A DNA stretch of 64,000 nt from Torreya grandis (taxonomy: Eukaryota > Streptophyta > Pinopsida > Cupressales > Taxaceae): positions 1,068,501 through 1,132,500 of the forward strand of contig JARHVA010003168.1 of the NCBI GenBank assembly GCA_037957365.1, given 5' to 3'. Within the stretch, counting starts at the first letter, position 1. Every line of letters begins with the position of its first letter. Shown here piece by piece: positions 36,270 through 49,429 of the stretch. The notes under the pieces were generated by a model. The model saw only the letters and a program-made list of their open reading frames with translations, was not told the DNA's origin and ran no database searches. The position numbers and the translations under genes were made by a program.

Positions 36270-37560
36270 TTATTTATGCCATTTAAGGTCCTTGCATCTC
36301 TTCATTTGAGATGAAGTGTAAGACTTAGTGGAAACCCTCTTGAATTCACCCAGATTCCTCCAACCCATCCATATACCATAGATAAATAACCAGATCACCT
36401 TCCTGCTATAGATCCTACACATCCAGATTACACTAATTTCCATGATGATAATTTTAATAATGATCAGTATGAGAATAACAATGATGATACACATAGTGAT
36501 GTTCATGACCTACCATATCAAGTTCTTGATCCACTTCTACCTATTGTTGATATGATGTGGTCATCAATAAATATTTGATTCTACAAAGTATTAGAGAGAT
36601 ACTCAGGAAATAAACTTGAGATCATGCCCTTATCTTATAATCTATCATGGAAATTAGAAAGGATAAGCAACTTGAGTCTTTAATTCCTTCATAAAAACTA
36701 GTTACAAATGACACTATGGGGGAAACTATGTCTCAACAACCCCCTATAGTAGCATAACCTTCTTATGAGGCACTACCAGTTACATCTAGTATATCTCTGT
36801 CTCTCGATCTATCTACCCTTATGTAAGAGATAAAATCTCTTCAATCCAAGGTGATGCATCTTGAGAAAGGTGTCTCTAGACCAACACAAGATTTGGATTC
36901 TTTTTCTCTACTTCATATACCATTGGCATGCCATATTTATTCTACATCCTTGAGACCAAGTTTTGTTCAACCCAAGTTGACTCTATCTGATGGCAAAGGT
37001 GATATAGAGACACACTTGATATATTTTCATGTAGCATTATTGGACTATGTGCCAAATGATTGGTTACTAACCAAGCTATTTCTATGAAGTCTAAAAGATT
37101 ATGATTTACAATGGTTCTATAGTCTACTAAATTAGTTAGTCAATGCATTCAATTCTTTAGCTGACACGTTCCTAGATCATTTCAACATTAACATACATGA
37201 CAAGGTTTTGTATGCCCAAGTTATAGAATAGAAACGAAGGTCAAATGAGCATCTCACAGATTATGTTCTTAGATATAAGACTATCTTGGCTAGAATGACT
37301 AGCTCCATCGCTGATTTAGAATTATGGGACCTCTTCAAATAGAGTCTTCTACTAACTTTTCATGAGTTAATAATGATCAAAAGGTTCTCTTCTTTTATTG
37401 AGTTATGTCATAAACTAAAGAAAAGGGAAGTCAAATTAATTTCAATGGGAAAACTCAAGTACACAAGCATATTAAAAACAAAAAATAAGAGTAACAGTAA
37501 AGTCCCATATAAAGTTAAGGTTAATGATAGTAAATGTTAAAATCAACCTAAAGTTAATGA
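36270..37560 (+). pseudogene. NEST gag core
   Basis: Plus-strand frames show an Asp/Asn-rich N-terminal part, then the plant Gag (retrotransposon gag) core: SDGKGDIETHLIYFHVALL, LQWFYSLLN, SLADTFLDHFNINIH, RRSNEHLTDYVLRYKTILAR and FSSFIELCHKLKKREVKL. The frame 36,851-37,087 is open; elsewhere stops replace Trp, Gln or Arg. This protein would have formed the virus-like particle. The core matches the type seen in Tat/Athila-like elements. Confidence 0.85.
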
Positions 37561-37639
37561 AACTTTAGAGCCCCCTTAGTGATTGGTTTTATTAGCATCT
37601 CCTTAGTGATCCATTACCAATCTACTAGTATCTCCATCT

Positions 37640-37885
37640 AGAGTCTTACAATAACTATTGAAATGCAATGTCATATCTCCCCCTCTTATTTGGGAAGTTG
37701 ATCCAACAAAGTCTATTCCATGTGGATATGATAACAATGAATTTTACAATTTTCAAAATGCACTAGGTCAAACAAAAAATAGATTCATCAATTTTAAACA
37801 CAAGATACAAGACTTAATAGATGGAAAACTTATTGATATTGGCACTCCAGTTGAGACTCCTCAAGCAAAGGAAACATAGGACAAA
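37640..37885 (+). pseudogene. NEST gag zinc-knuckle region with all four ligands replaced
   Basis: A 73-codon open piece contains FYNFQNALGQTKNRF followed by INFKHKIQDLID. In GIANT gag and by position in GYP3 this is a Cx2Hx4Hx4C knuckle followed by a conserved helix. Here the four ligand positions are Tyr, Gln, Gln and Phe (37,745-37,786) with spacing unchanged, so zinc binding is lost although the frame stays open. Confidence 0.7.
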
Positions 37886-38620
37886 GATTTGAAAATTTTC
37901 TTAGATCCTTTCCCACAACATTTTAATTAAGAGATAAGGCACACATAAAGTATTCACCATGCATATTATGCACATCCTCCACTATATGCATACCAAACAC
38001 CTTCAGTTGAGTCATATACTTTGAGAAGCATGATTGGTGTGTATAATTCCATAGTTCCAGCTAGACCTTCTATCTCCTTCTTAGATCAAGAGATAGTTGA
38101 GGATGATTTGGATTACCATGAACTATTTATTATATCTTACATTAATAATCATTCATTCATAATGTTATAATAGTTAATGGATCCATTTTGAACATGTGCA
38201 CTATGGCATTATTGTAACATTTGGGTTATTTAGAGTAAGATATTACCCTGATAGACATATTTATTAGTAGATTTAGTGGGCACATATAAAGTTCATTATG
38301 TGAGATTGTACTTCCTATATAGGTTGGTCCAACACATGTGGCCACACCATTTACTATTATTCTTAGTGTAGGAGTCTTTGATATGTTTCTTGGTTAACCA
38401 CAGATTCAGAAATTTTGTGTAGTACATTCTACAGTTCACAGATGCATGAAATTTCGTCATGCTAATCAAGTTATTATAGTTAGTTTATTTTTTTATGAGT
38501 TACAACTCATCACTTCAGAGCCATATTATACTCCCCAGTAACTAATTTTATATTCTCCACCAGTTATACTTCTTCTTCTAGTTGAGATTTGGACACAGCT
38601 AAGGCCTTTTCCCCCAGCAC
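37886..38620 (+). pseudogene. NEST protease-like remnant
   Basis: Around 38,320-38,480 the frame reads VGPTHVATPFTIILSVGVFDM, cut here at MFLG-P-IQKF, then VVHSTVHRCMKFRHANQVII. This matches the C-terminal half of the Tat-type protease (usual FN-LLGRPWIH, ST-HQ--KF). The active-site DSG/DGG triplet is not identifiable. After it, RPFPPAQRVHTLTLRPLLE resembles the start of a pol linker, but no RT follows. Confidence 0.55.
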
Positions 38621-41284
38621 AAAGAGTTCATACACTTACATTGAGGCCTCTCTTAGAGTGACCACTACATTAGTGATAGTTTCAAGACTCTAGATATTTT
38701 TTATCTACAGTGTTCACACTTAGGGTAGTATCAATGAGGTCTCATTCCTCTATAGACAAAACACATGTTCAGAGAACTTTTCCTACCACTAGATGGGTCC
38801 CTTAGAGCCCCACAGTTGCATCCACTTCTTAGAGTTATACGGGGACCCCATAATCAATTTCCACTACAAATATTTTAGATTAATTATAACATACATAGCT
38901 TTTTGAGTCATATAATTAGCCATTCCATCATGCTTCATGATCACACACAATCCCTCTCCTCAATATAAGACACCATGATAAGGAGTTTCTCATGAGACTC
39001 ATTAGTTAGTATCATTTATTTTACATAACTACTCTTGAATTTATTGTACATAATTTCTCAGATTACATGTACATAGTGTCCTTATTCTTGATTATACATA
39101 TTTATTTCAAAAATACAAAAAATTTATGCATTATCCATCCTTTACATTTCTACTACCATGCTAGACTTACATTTTGCTATTCTATGCTATTGTTTGATGA
39201 TTTATATACATTACCATGCTTCACTTGATATTATTTGAGTGTGTGTAGTGATACCATATATTTTATTTCTTCACTCTAATCATTTATGGGGAATCTGACT
39301 TATACATTCAAGACATACATCAACATATCTACCCACCAAGGGCATCTTCTACATGACTACACCATCCAAGTTATGTCATTCCTACACCACACACTCTAGT
39401 TATCATATTGATTTACATTACTTAGTAGCTTACATAGATTACTCTATTGAAACACACTAGTATAAAGCAATTGTGTATTTATTGTCATCTACCTAGTCTT
39501 ATACTACATGTTTTTCATACTTTTACTTCTTACTTTGATTAGTTAGATGTGGTAGTATTTCCATGTTTTACATGATTTTATTTATTGTTTTGTATATCTA
39601 GATGTGATTGAATTTATTAATTATTATTTTATCTCTTATGTGTGCCTTAGGACATTTTCCAATGTCCTTTTCTTGTACTCTTCTATGTTCTTATGGCCCT
39701 CATGCCAACCTTGATTGTTTTCAATTGTATGTGTATGTGGTATTTGAACATGCCTTGTATTCTTGATTTCAAAATTTTATTGACATATGCCCATATCCCT
39801 TGATTTATTGGCCCCTTAGCCACTTTTTTATGATTCTTTTTTCTTTCCTTGCATGATTGTTTTCTTCTTTGCTTCTCAATTGTTTGTAATGCCATGATCC
39901 ACATCATGCATTATCTTACTTTATTAGATGCCATGATGGAAATCATGATCCATCCCTCCTTCACAACTAAAATCTAACATTTTTAGTTTCAATTTATTAT
40001 ATTTCACATGATATTACATTGTTACATCTATCTAGGCATACCCCTATTTATCTAGCAATCTCCAATACAAACTATGCTATATTTTGAGACATCTTTTTTA
40101 ATTATCATTGCTATATCATATTTTTCAGCATAACACACTTACAAGGATATTTTTTATGAGGGTAGTCATTACAGGTTCTTCATTCTTACCCTTAAAAGAG
40201 GGGAAAATCAAGGGTTTTGTCATAGAGATCAAATCTGTCTACCAGTCAAAAACTAGTTTTTCAAAACACTCAGAACAACATTTAGAACCCAAACCAAGCA
40301 GAACAAACTAGAAAGATAGTGTAAAAAATAGAAAAATGATTATAAATAGAGAAGTAAAATATTTTCATACTTGGACTATAGTTTTAGATATAAAATTATC
40401 TTGTTTTTGGTGATCTTGTCCAAATAGTAGAAAACCTAGATTTTATAGAAACAAATAGAAAGGTAAGTTTAGTTATAGTTTTGTCATCTATAGTTTAGTT
40501 TAGATTGGGTAGTTTTAGTATAGTTTTTTCTTAGAGAATATAGATATAGGATTCATCATGAATGGAATGATTTCTCTTTCTTCTAGTTTTATATTGGGTA
40601 GTTGGTATAACTTTTGGATCAAAATCCATATTACAGACATCAGTGATCGAGGGCAATGTGCAGGACACATTTGCCTTATTTTATTTTCAATTCATTGCAT
40701 GACCTTGGTATTCTTATTATTTACATGAATTATTCCATCTATAGGTGGTTGGCATCATTTTGGAGTGTCTTTCATACAATCCTAATATCCACCTTTCAAA
40801 ATGGCCAAGATTGGCATAGTTCTCAGCACACATTTGACTATCCATGCCACATTGTCATACTATAGAACATTCATGGGCTTCATGATCCATGTCATATGAC
40901 ACACATTCATACTAGTATCAATTCATAATACACTTAAAGTTAAATGATGGAGCCAATATACTATCTAGCATTTGTATTCTTGAGCCACTTACTTAAAGGG
41001 TTTGGACACACAGTCCAAACATTGATTAACACACACATAATCACACAACTTCACTTAATAGGTAATGATGGAGCCAAAGGGCTAGCCTTTGTATTCTTGA
41101 TCCTTTCTTGGGGAATTAAGCACTAGCTCTATTTTTGATATTAATTTTGGTATATTACATACCCAGTATTACTCAGCATCACTAAACATCACACATCTTC
41201 ATGGGCTTCATCCTTGTCAGTAAGTTCAGGTATACTTTCTACTTTTCCTTTATCCTAGTATTTGATTTGTTGCATCACTGCAAT
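38621..41284. other. NEST non-coding tail
   Basis: No pol domain on either strand. An imperfect direct repeat of about 40 bp (GATGGAGCCAA... TTTGTATTCTTGA) lies at 40,947-40,985 and 41,066-41,102, shortly before the polypurine tract. Otherwise nothing recognisable. Confidence 0.6.
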
Positions 41285-41300
41285 AAAGGGGGGGGGGAAA
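41285..41300 (+). other. NEST polypurine tract
   Basis: AAA, ten G, AAA, directly followed by the TG of the 3' LTR at 41,301. This is the plus-strand primer site for reverse transcription and fixes both the orientation and the LTR start. Confidence 0.9.
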
Positions 41301-42509
41301 TGTAGTCATATAAAATGTCTAAATTAGTAGATTGAGTATGCCTTGTGACACCCAATCCATTAGTCCATCTTGCATGCTCTAATGACCCTTTGACACACCT
41401 TTTTGCTCATTATCAGTCATCTAAAACCTTCTAGACCCTGATTCCAGTTTAACTAGACCATATTTAATAAGTTAATATTATTCCCTAATCTTGAGCTTGT
41501 AGGATAAGAGTTCAATACTTGGACTACAGTGTTAGACCCTAGGGTGTCCCATTTTTGGCACTCTTATCTATTTGCATTTTGAGCCCAAATGGTCATCTCC
41601 ATTTGATTCCTATTCTTCATTATGTCAGATTAACATTAATACATCTAACCGATGACCAATAGTTCCCTATAAAATCCCATAAAAAGGTCATTTATAGAGA
41701 GATGTGACAAATATTACAAACCAAGCAAGAATACAAAAAAATACTAAGACAAACTTCCTTATTCGATGCATATAGTCACCTAACACAGCTGTAAACATAT
41801 TAAAACTCTTATACAAGTCCACAGCCACCTCAAGAACTCTCAATTTGACATTATTACATCTACAACACACTATTAAAAAAATAAAATTAGGTGGGATAAC
41901 TACATATGGCTTGACCCCTCTTTGGAGTATTGGTATGTAGGCAGCATGCCCACACTAGGGGTATAGATCACACATTTAGTACATCTTACACACACTAACT
42001 CCCCATTTTTAATTGATTCAAATCCCATTTATCAAGCATGATGGAGGGTTAGTATTTAAATATTGAATCATCTCTATAATGAGCTCTATTGACATTCATC
42101 ACTCAATATTTCATAGCTAGGCTCACATAGGAATAGTGTAAATAACCTAGAAATTTTAGGTATCTATGACTAGTTTGGATAATAGTGGTAGGAGTGGACA
42201 AAAATGCCTGACCCCAAACTATCATATTTTTGGTGGTCTTGTCCTTTCATTAAATTAAATATAGATTTTGATTTGTGATAGTGTCCCAGTCTTGCACAAC
42301 CAATTTTAGACCCCATCTCAGCTATCTTAGCTTATTTCTAGCTAAGTCATTATTTCTCCTTATTTATTACTATTATTAGAAAGGTAAAAAAGATATGTAA
42401 ATTATAAAAACTAGGACTATAATTATTACAAATTATTTATTGATTTATTAATCTAAACCTTTAGCTTAAATAGGAATAAAACTCTAATATTACCAAAATA
42501 GTAAAATTA
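41301..42509 (+). repeat. NEST 3' LTR
   Basis: It starts TGTAGTCATA and ends GTAAAATTA (ancestral CA end now TA). A TATA box (TATAAAA) at 41,668-41,674 lies 367 bp in, matching the 5' copy. It aligns along its whole length with 34,746-35,956. Confidence 0.9.
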
Positions 42510-42840
42510 AGCAGCAACTAATGAATTGATAGCTTCAAAGATTTCAATCAAGTCCCACACTATGATTGTATCTATTTAGATAAGATAACTTACATTGATA
42601 TTTATTTGACCACCATCTCTGAATCACTAAATACTTTTATTTGCCTTACATTATTTTTTAGTGGAACATGTAATCCCATAATTATAGCCTCATACCCAGC
42701 TTTATTTTTAGTGCATGGAAATTATAGTCAATATGATACCAATAATTTCTTACCTTGTGGATCAATGAGTTTAATTCTCATGCCTGATCCTTTCTTGTAT
42801 CTAGTGCCATCAAAGTGTAGATTCCATAGCTGATTGAAAC
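42510..42840 (-). pseudogene. GIANT archaeal-type RNase H (aRNH), split by NEST
   Basis: On the minus strand: LWNLHFDGTRYKKGSGMRI (first Asp), NKAGYEAIIMGLH (Glu), IKVFSDSEMVVKQIS (second Asp), then after a frame slip VWDLIEIFEAINSLVAA, where NEST interrupts. The frame resumes at 34,745 with the linker before RT. The domain lies directly after PR and before RT, as in GYP1. Three of the catalytic acidic residues are readable. Confidence 0.85.
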
Positions 42841-42869
42841 CTTTAGGGTTTCACTTTTGTATTTAATTC

Positions 42870-43426
42870 TAAGTGGTAAAAGTATAAATACCAAGGGCGA
42901 GAGACTCATACTTTACCTCTTCCTTTTTAATGTTGTATTCTATACTGGGGTACTTCATTCTTGGCTCTCTATCAATTCTAATTTTATTCACAGTTCCTTT
43001 CCATGGCAACCAAATATAAGAGAAGTATATGGAAAGATATCCATTGAGTGTTTTAGACCAATCTCTACTCAACAATAGTTTGTAGCCTTCTGGTATGTCC
43101 ACTACCAAAATAATGATGGTCATCTAGACTCTTGGTTCAAATTCTACTTGAATGCATATGTTGAGTAGTTCTACAACTAATAGTACCACCATTTTGACCA
43201 ATTGAGAAACTATTATCTTTGAAGGACTTAGAGTGAGACTAAGATTTTGACATATAGATGTAGTCATGATAGTTGTAGATGATCCATAATCAACTAAATA
43301 GTTATTAATGTTCTTATCAAATTCCCTGATAGTAAAAAAAAATGGTGGCACTTCAAGCTTGATCTTATCAATGACATTGACATCAACAAATTTTTCTTTT
43401 TCCATCGTCACTCTATTTCTTTCCAT
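42870..43426 (-). pseudogene. GIANT protease
   Basis: The 100-codon open piece 43,124-43,426 has NNYLVDYGSSTTIMTTSI, the retropepsin site with DYG in place of DSG. The next piece (42,869-43,123) has PEGYKLLLSRDWSKTLNGYL, the conserved C-terminal part, continuing to IRIDREPRMKYPS. A stop separates the two. It lies between gag and aRNH. Confidence 0.8.
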
Positions 43427-44660
43427 AGGGGACTTTACATTAATGTAATTTTATAATAGCTCCTTATATTTAGTGATCTAGGATAACTCATGAAGAGTTA
43501 TATTTGTCTTGATCTTCTTCATATCTTCCATTATATTGTATCCTCTTTTACTTGGTTCTTCCTTACTCGATGGCTGATTATTCCCCCTTGGATGGGGTCG
43601 ATCATTATCTACTTTGGGATTAGGAGGAATCATCATGGTATTTAGAGGATTCAGTGTTGTAAGTGGCTATTTTTTTCTCATGTTGTATGCACCTCCTTGG
43701 AATAGTTGAAAAAGTATGAACTTCATCCATATTATCTTCTAGTTCATTGTTGTCTTTGCCTAAGAAAGGAAACTCATGAGTTTTAAATAACATGATAACA
43801 TTATAAGAGCCATGATATAGATGATGCTTAGGTATATTATGCATCTAATCTTGTCTAACCACCTCTATCTAAAAGATTTTGAATACTACATAGATTTCAA
43901 TGCAGTTGAGCTCACCATGCTTGGAAGTGTTGTGAATTCTACACCAATTAGGAAGAGTCATCTCTTCAATATTGAGCTTTAGAAGTTTATTAGGTTATTT
44001 ATGCCTATTTAATGATCTATTATATCTCTAGAATCTAGTATTCTGATTTCTAGCTAGGCCATTTGCATTTCCCATCTTCTTTTACATATTTAAGAAAACA
44101 TTGCTCAACTTTTAAGCCATATTTTGAATAGAGTCCAGTTTTACTTTTGTGCAATCCATACCTTATAGAATAGTAGTAAAAGGTACATCCACTTGATGAT
44201 TATACTAATATCCATTTCTTATTACATGATTATTCAGGTATCCAAAATTCTATTGTGTTTCTTACATCAATGGAGGAAGCATATATAACTAGTTTTAATT
44301 GAATGTTAGGACATTCTACCTTGCATGTGAAACTAGATTTAGTGTTGGAAAGGCATTGTTAACACTAGGTACTCTAGGTATCTATGGATTGAGTTGTCTA
44401 TCTATAGTGATAAACTCTTTGAATGATAGTGCTAAAGTGTTAACTATAATTTCTCTTCTCAAGAACACAGTAGTGATAGGGTCTAAGGCATTCTTATACA
44501 TCTCCAATGCTAGTGCTACCTCTGCTTTATATCTTGGGATCAACCAGCTATAGATATTCTACCATATTGCATTGAAATCATAGATGGGATCATTATTTTT
44601 TGTCTTCATGTTAGTGAAGTACTGGTAGACCAAACCAAGATTGGTGACCTATCCAAACTA
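43427..44660 (-). pseudogene. GIANT gag with intact zinc knuckle
   Basis: The core at 44,660-44,290 reads GLVYQYFTNMKTK, YDFNAIW, YSWLIPRYKAEVALALEM, then ITTVFLRREIIVNTLALSF. A decayed stretch follows, then the knuckle WCRIHNTSKHGELNC (plus-strand 43,902-43,943), which fits Cx2Hx4Hx4C with all ligands present. An acidic stretch with NELEDNMDEVHTF follows, and then the frame leads to PR. Stops interrupt most of it. Confidence 0.75.
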
Positions 44661-44767
44661 TGAAAAAAACTACACCAAAGAAAGCATTAATACATATTAA
44701 GAAATATGATTCAATTGTAACTTAATTATTCTAATCAATATATTAACTAACACTTTAATAAATATTG

Positions 44768-44879
<112 letters not shown>

Positions 44880-45352
44880 TAAATCAATCAAAACAATCAA
44901 GAATCTATTCATAGCTATTGCACACTAAATATTATCAAAACACACAACTATGGAAATAACAACTAATTGCACATAATTTAGAAAGAAAATACTCAAACAC
45001 TTTATTGATGATTAAAATTACTTCACTACTCTGCATTTAAAATTTTCTAACAAAAATCTAAGTTGGGTTACAACTATATATATAGACTTGGGGAAGGATT
45101 GCCTCATCCTCTAAGTCCATGCAAGGTCATTATATGTGGTACTTAGAACATGTAGTTCTAACTATAGTCTAAAACTATATAAGAGAAAAATTATAGTTAT
45201 TGATCAAATAAATTGACCTTTAAAAAACTATGTAACATGTTCATGTGTAAAAACATATAGAGTCAACATTTACAATGAAAAGCTCAAACTATAAGAAAAT
45301 TCTAAATACATTTACTATTACAATAATTGTACATGCATAAAATCTTAGCCTA

Positions 45353-48300
45353 TCAAGGCTTATTCATATGAAACACTACATGCACCTTGGTTAGCATACC
45401 CATTGAGGTGGTGGTTATAGATGTTGATGCACCACCATAATTATTTTTTTTATTTGCTTCATTCTCCTCATAAAATTTATCTACTACATCATGTTGTAAT
45501 ATAATATTAAAATCTAGTAGTGGTAATTGATGAATTATTTTAACCTACCCAAGGAGCTTTACATGTTCATCTTTGGTTATCTATAATTTATTATTCAAAA
45601 TTTTGACCTCAATTACCTTCCTCTAGGGATTACTTAATTTTGACTCTATCTCTTCAAGTGTTAGGCCTTGTAAACTTTTTTTGAAGTCATCCACTTATTA
45701 TAAAATAAGTTTGTCAAAATTGATCCTACTGATCAATTTACCAGTGGTGTCATTCACTTTGGATAATTTCAACTCATGAATTTTTTTGATGAAATATTCC
45801 TAGTGCACCTGATACTTAGGGATTAAATCCCTAAGTAATTGTAGCCATTCCTTTGCCTCTTCCTACCTGATGACAACCAAATTTAAGGAATTAGATGCCT
45901 CTAGTGTTGTCATGAGGTCAAGATGATTGTATAGTGAGTTTCCCATATATATAACTAACAAATTTAATTTGGTGCTATCATCTCTCAAGGAATTAAACAA
46001 TTGGTTGGTGTTTCTCATATGAGGGGCCATCTCAACATTCATGAACTCCATTGCCTCAAAAGAGTTATAACACCTAAAAGTGGCTTCTTGTACCTCAAAT
46101 TCTATATGTATAGAAATGTGTACTATCTTTTCCTAATACTTTAGTTGCTCTACCTCGACCTCTAGTTCATGTACTTCAGACTCAAACTCTTATCGAGCCA
46201 ATTTTTTGACTTTGTGGATAACAACTATTGCATCCTTATGTGCTTGTGATAGGTCTACAAACTTTTCAGCATCTAGAGACTACCTTGTCTACCTATTCCT
46301 CCTCTTTATGAGGGAGGAAACTTATTGTATTTCTTCAAGGATAATTTTAGTTCCTTTATCATCCTCCATCTTCCTCTTCTTCACTCTCTAAATTCTCTTA
46401 GATGGGGGATTGAATAAAGTGTAAACTGAGGGATGCTCGATGATTTTGAAGCTTGGCATTTGGGAAGCCTTGCTTCTGAAGTCAACTACCCATAGAGGAA
46501 TGTATAATTGAGATGCATCAGAGGTTATGAAAATAACCTCTTCCTCAACCTATTATTGAACCTATTATTTCTTTTGGACCCTAACAAGGATGTCAAGTAG
46601 GGAAGGCCATATAATTCAGACCAATCTACTCCTTCAAATTGAGGGAGTGAGTGGACCATGATCCCTTAGGGCTTGTCCTTATTTCCCCTACTAATACTTA
46701 TAACTATCATTTCTTTTATGGAGGTGGTGGATGGAATTGGAAAGGAAATTTTGGTAGAAAGGACATGAAGTTATGGGGTGTCTAAAGTAATTTGTACCTT
46801 CCTAGAGACCTTTTTCTATTTGAGGGATTTGATAGTAGAAGTGTCAATGGGGATAAAGGAGGTAGGAAATGAGGAGTGTGATGGAAGTATAAATAGAAGT
46901 ATCAATGGAAGTGGTGTTAATATAGGGGTAATTAGAGGTGGAAGTAGGCACTTATACTTGGGGTGATCTTAACATAGAAAAAATCAAAACTTGTCCAAAG
47001 ATTGGTACAAAACGTAAGTACTCAAAGAAGTTGGTGATATGGGTCCTAATTGAAGGATTATAGCCTTAGGTTACTTTATATATAGTTATTCATTATATTT
47101 ATCCTCAATGTCTTTGATTATCACAACCTCTTCCTCTAGAGATGAAGTAGGCAAGCCTTGTGTTGGTTTAATTATAGGACTGCCTGTAGGAGTCCTAAGC
47201 TTCCTCTTATAAACCAAAGGGATATTCAGTTATGTGGGGGAGTATTAGAATATTGATGCCTCTTATTCTAATTTTTATATCCCAAAATATATATCAATAT
47301 GTACCTAGATCATAGTAGTAGATACTTGAATTGTTCTCAAAGTTGGATGTTATCATGTTCTTCCTTCCTCATCAAAATCTGAGCTTATGGGGTCCCCTAC
47401 TTGTGATATTCGACTAAAATTGGGCTCAAGCACCCAAGATCTTTCTTCATAGTCTTTATATTTAATGGGAGGGCTTGATATGAGGTACCTACTTGGTTTT
47501 TGGATTGATATTCGAACTATCCTCTCTATAAATTAGAGTGTTACCATCCTTTATATAGAGCCTTCTTATTTCTAATTCTCTAGCAGTGATGGAGGGATCA
47601 TCATGGATCATCTACAAATGATCTTCCTTCAATCCAATGATTCAAACTCTCTCTAAAACATACTAATTAGAATTTTCATTAACAAATATAGAATCATATA
47701 GATATGGGACATTGTTGTAAGGGATGTTAAATCCTTGTATGTGATTTTGAACCTGCCCATGAGGATCTCGATCTTGTATAAGCATGAGGGATGGATAAAT
47801 TTTATGCCTGATTCCCACTTCTACAAAATGCAACATCATTGTATAAACCATTCTTATAATTTTTAAATGGTGGCTAAATAATAAGGTTGTATTCTATCTA
47901 GATAAGTCCTCCTTGATACTTCACCATAGTTGAAAAGCAATTTCTTTCTCTACCAACTTGTCTAGGATGTACTTGGGAAGACACAAAATATTAACCTTAT
48001 TCCCCTAAATCATGATTACTCTAAATTTTAGGTAGAGGAAATAATCACTTTTGACATCTAAGTTATTTATGATATTTGGCCTGATTCTAGGCATAGGAGA
48101 GTCATGAATGGCTTTCCAAACCTATGGATAGACATTGATAATGGTCACAATTTTTTTTTCCATAATCCATGGTTGGCGTTCACAATTTCCTAAGATATCT
48201 ATAATAGGTATCCATGACTACATTCAAAAAATAAGACATCATGTAGAAATTAATCAAAGGTATGGGATGTTTGTCCTTATGGATTATCTACTCTCTCACG

Positions 48301-49003
48301 TGAAAGCTAATTATTTCACCTAGGGTGTATATAATATTTTGTGTGAGTATTATATATAAAAATGGCACCCAGTTTAAATTGAAAAAATGAATACTTGGCA
48401 TACCAGATAGTCGATTGAGGAAAGCCATGCTAGTGTGAATCCCTATTTTGAATTTGTTAATCAAAATTTCTCCTTTTGGCTTCTTTCCATTCCATAGAAT
48501 GGTCTAGTCTGGGAGTATCCATGAAGATAGTACATTTTCAATTGAACTCTCTTCACTAAAATAAACCATTGTGTTCTTATCAAAATAATAATTGAGTATG
48601 CTCAAAGATAAATACCTTTAGAAGTCAACTCTTGATATGCATGTAACCACTATGTTATTTCTTGAGTAGTGTAGGAAATCATCTTTTGATATCTTTATCG
48701 AGAAAAACAAATCTTGTAGAAGGTTAAAACATAGTATTGCTTCTATCTTGGTAGAAGAAAAATGTAATATTTTATGTTTGAAATCCATTAATTCCCTAAA
48801 AAATGGTCTATTCGCAAGTGTCATATCATCTTCTAGAAAAAATACATCCATAGATTCAATGATGTCACACAAATCTAAAAATTTATGGTACTTATCACCA
48901 AATATTATAGCATCAAAAACTGTATTTATGAACTCCATAGAGTACTTGATTGAATATGGGGATGGTGCATTTACCCCTCAAAACACCCTAAATGAAGATT
49001 CTG
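45353..49003 (-). pseudogene. ORF-L copy 2 inside the 5' LTR
   Basis: Same unknown protein as at 24,936-28,650, and the two translations align over their length. Open pieces: 48,618-48,938 (106 codons), 47,663-47,851 and 45,863-46,051. Shared words include MVYFS-E, SSWIL, GEILI-KF and DPHGQVQ-HI. The ATG of copy 1 is not conserved here, though the frame from THEIYAS-like codons onward is; the stop TGA (45,353-45,355) is. A gap of about 60 bp near 48,137 and independent stops make it non-functional. Some stops are shared with copy 1, but several differ, so both decayed largely after duplication by reverse transcription. Confidence 0.65.
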
Positions 49004-49429
49004 TTGATGCATATATATGCTCTGTGTTGCTTGCAGTCTTATTTTATGTGCTATGTATGACATGCAAACAATTTGACTCTAACTTAGTCATTATTTTACT
49101 CATAATATTATTGAGATATTAGCTAGGGATATTTATCACTATATAAATATAGGATACTTCAAATTCACGTTAGTTTGAAATAAATAAAAGATTTAATAGT
49201 TATGGATCACTTATATAGGATTCTACATTGAATATGAATTTGTGTGACATAAATGTGCAATGTTCACTTTTTTTCTATTTCCTATATAATTTAAACTTTG
49301 TTATCTCAATTTGGTAGGGGTCTTTAATAGATCTATAGGAAGTATTTTCACCTTTTATTTAGATAAGTATGATGAGGCTAGTAGTGATCTTGGTAATAGG
49401 GCACTACAGTGTATATTAAAAAAGTGATT

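Larger units (their letters stand above)
34746..42509 (+). mobile_element. NEST: non-autonomous LTR element inserted into GIANT
   Basis: 7,764 bp with direct LTRs of 1,211 and 1,209 bp, a polypurine tract touching the 3' LTR, and gag plus a protease remnant but no RT, RNase H or integrase in the remaining 2.7 kb. The flanks AATAG (34,741-34,745) and AGCAG (42,510-42,514) differ by two transitions and may be a decayed 5-bp target duplication. Removing NEST joins two halves of the GIANT aRNH-linker frame, which confirms the insertion point. It must have moved with enzymes from another gypsy element. Confidence 0.85.
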
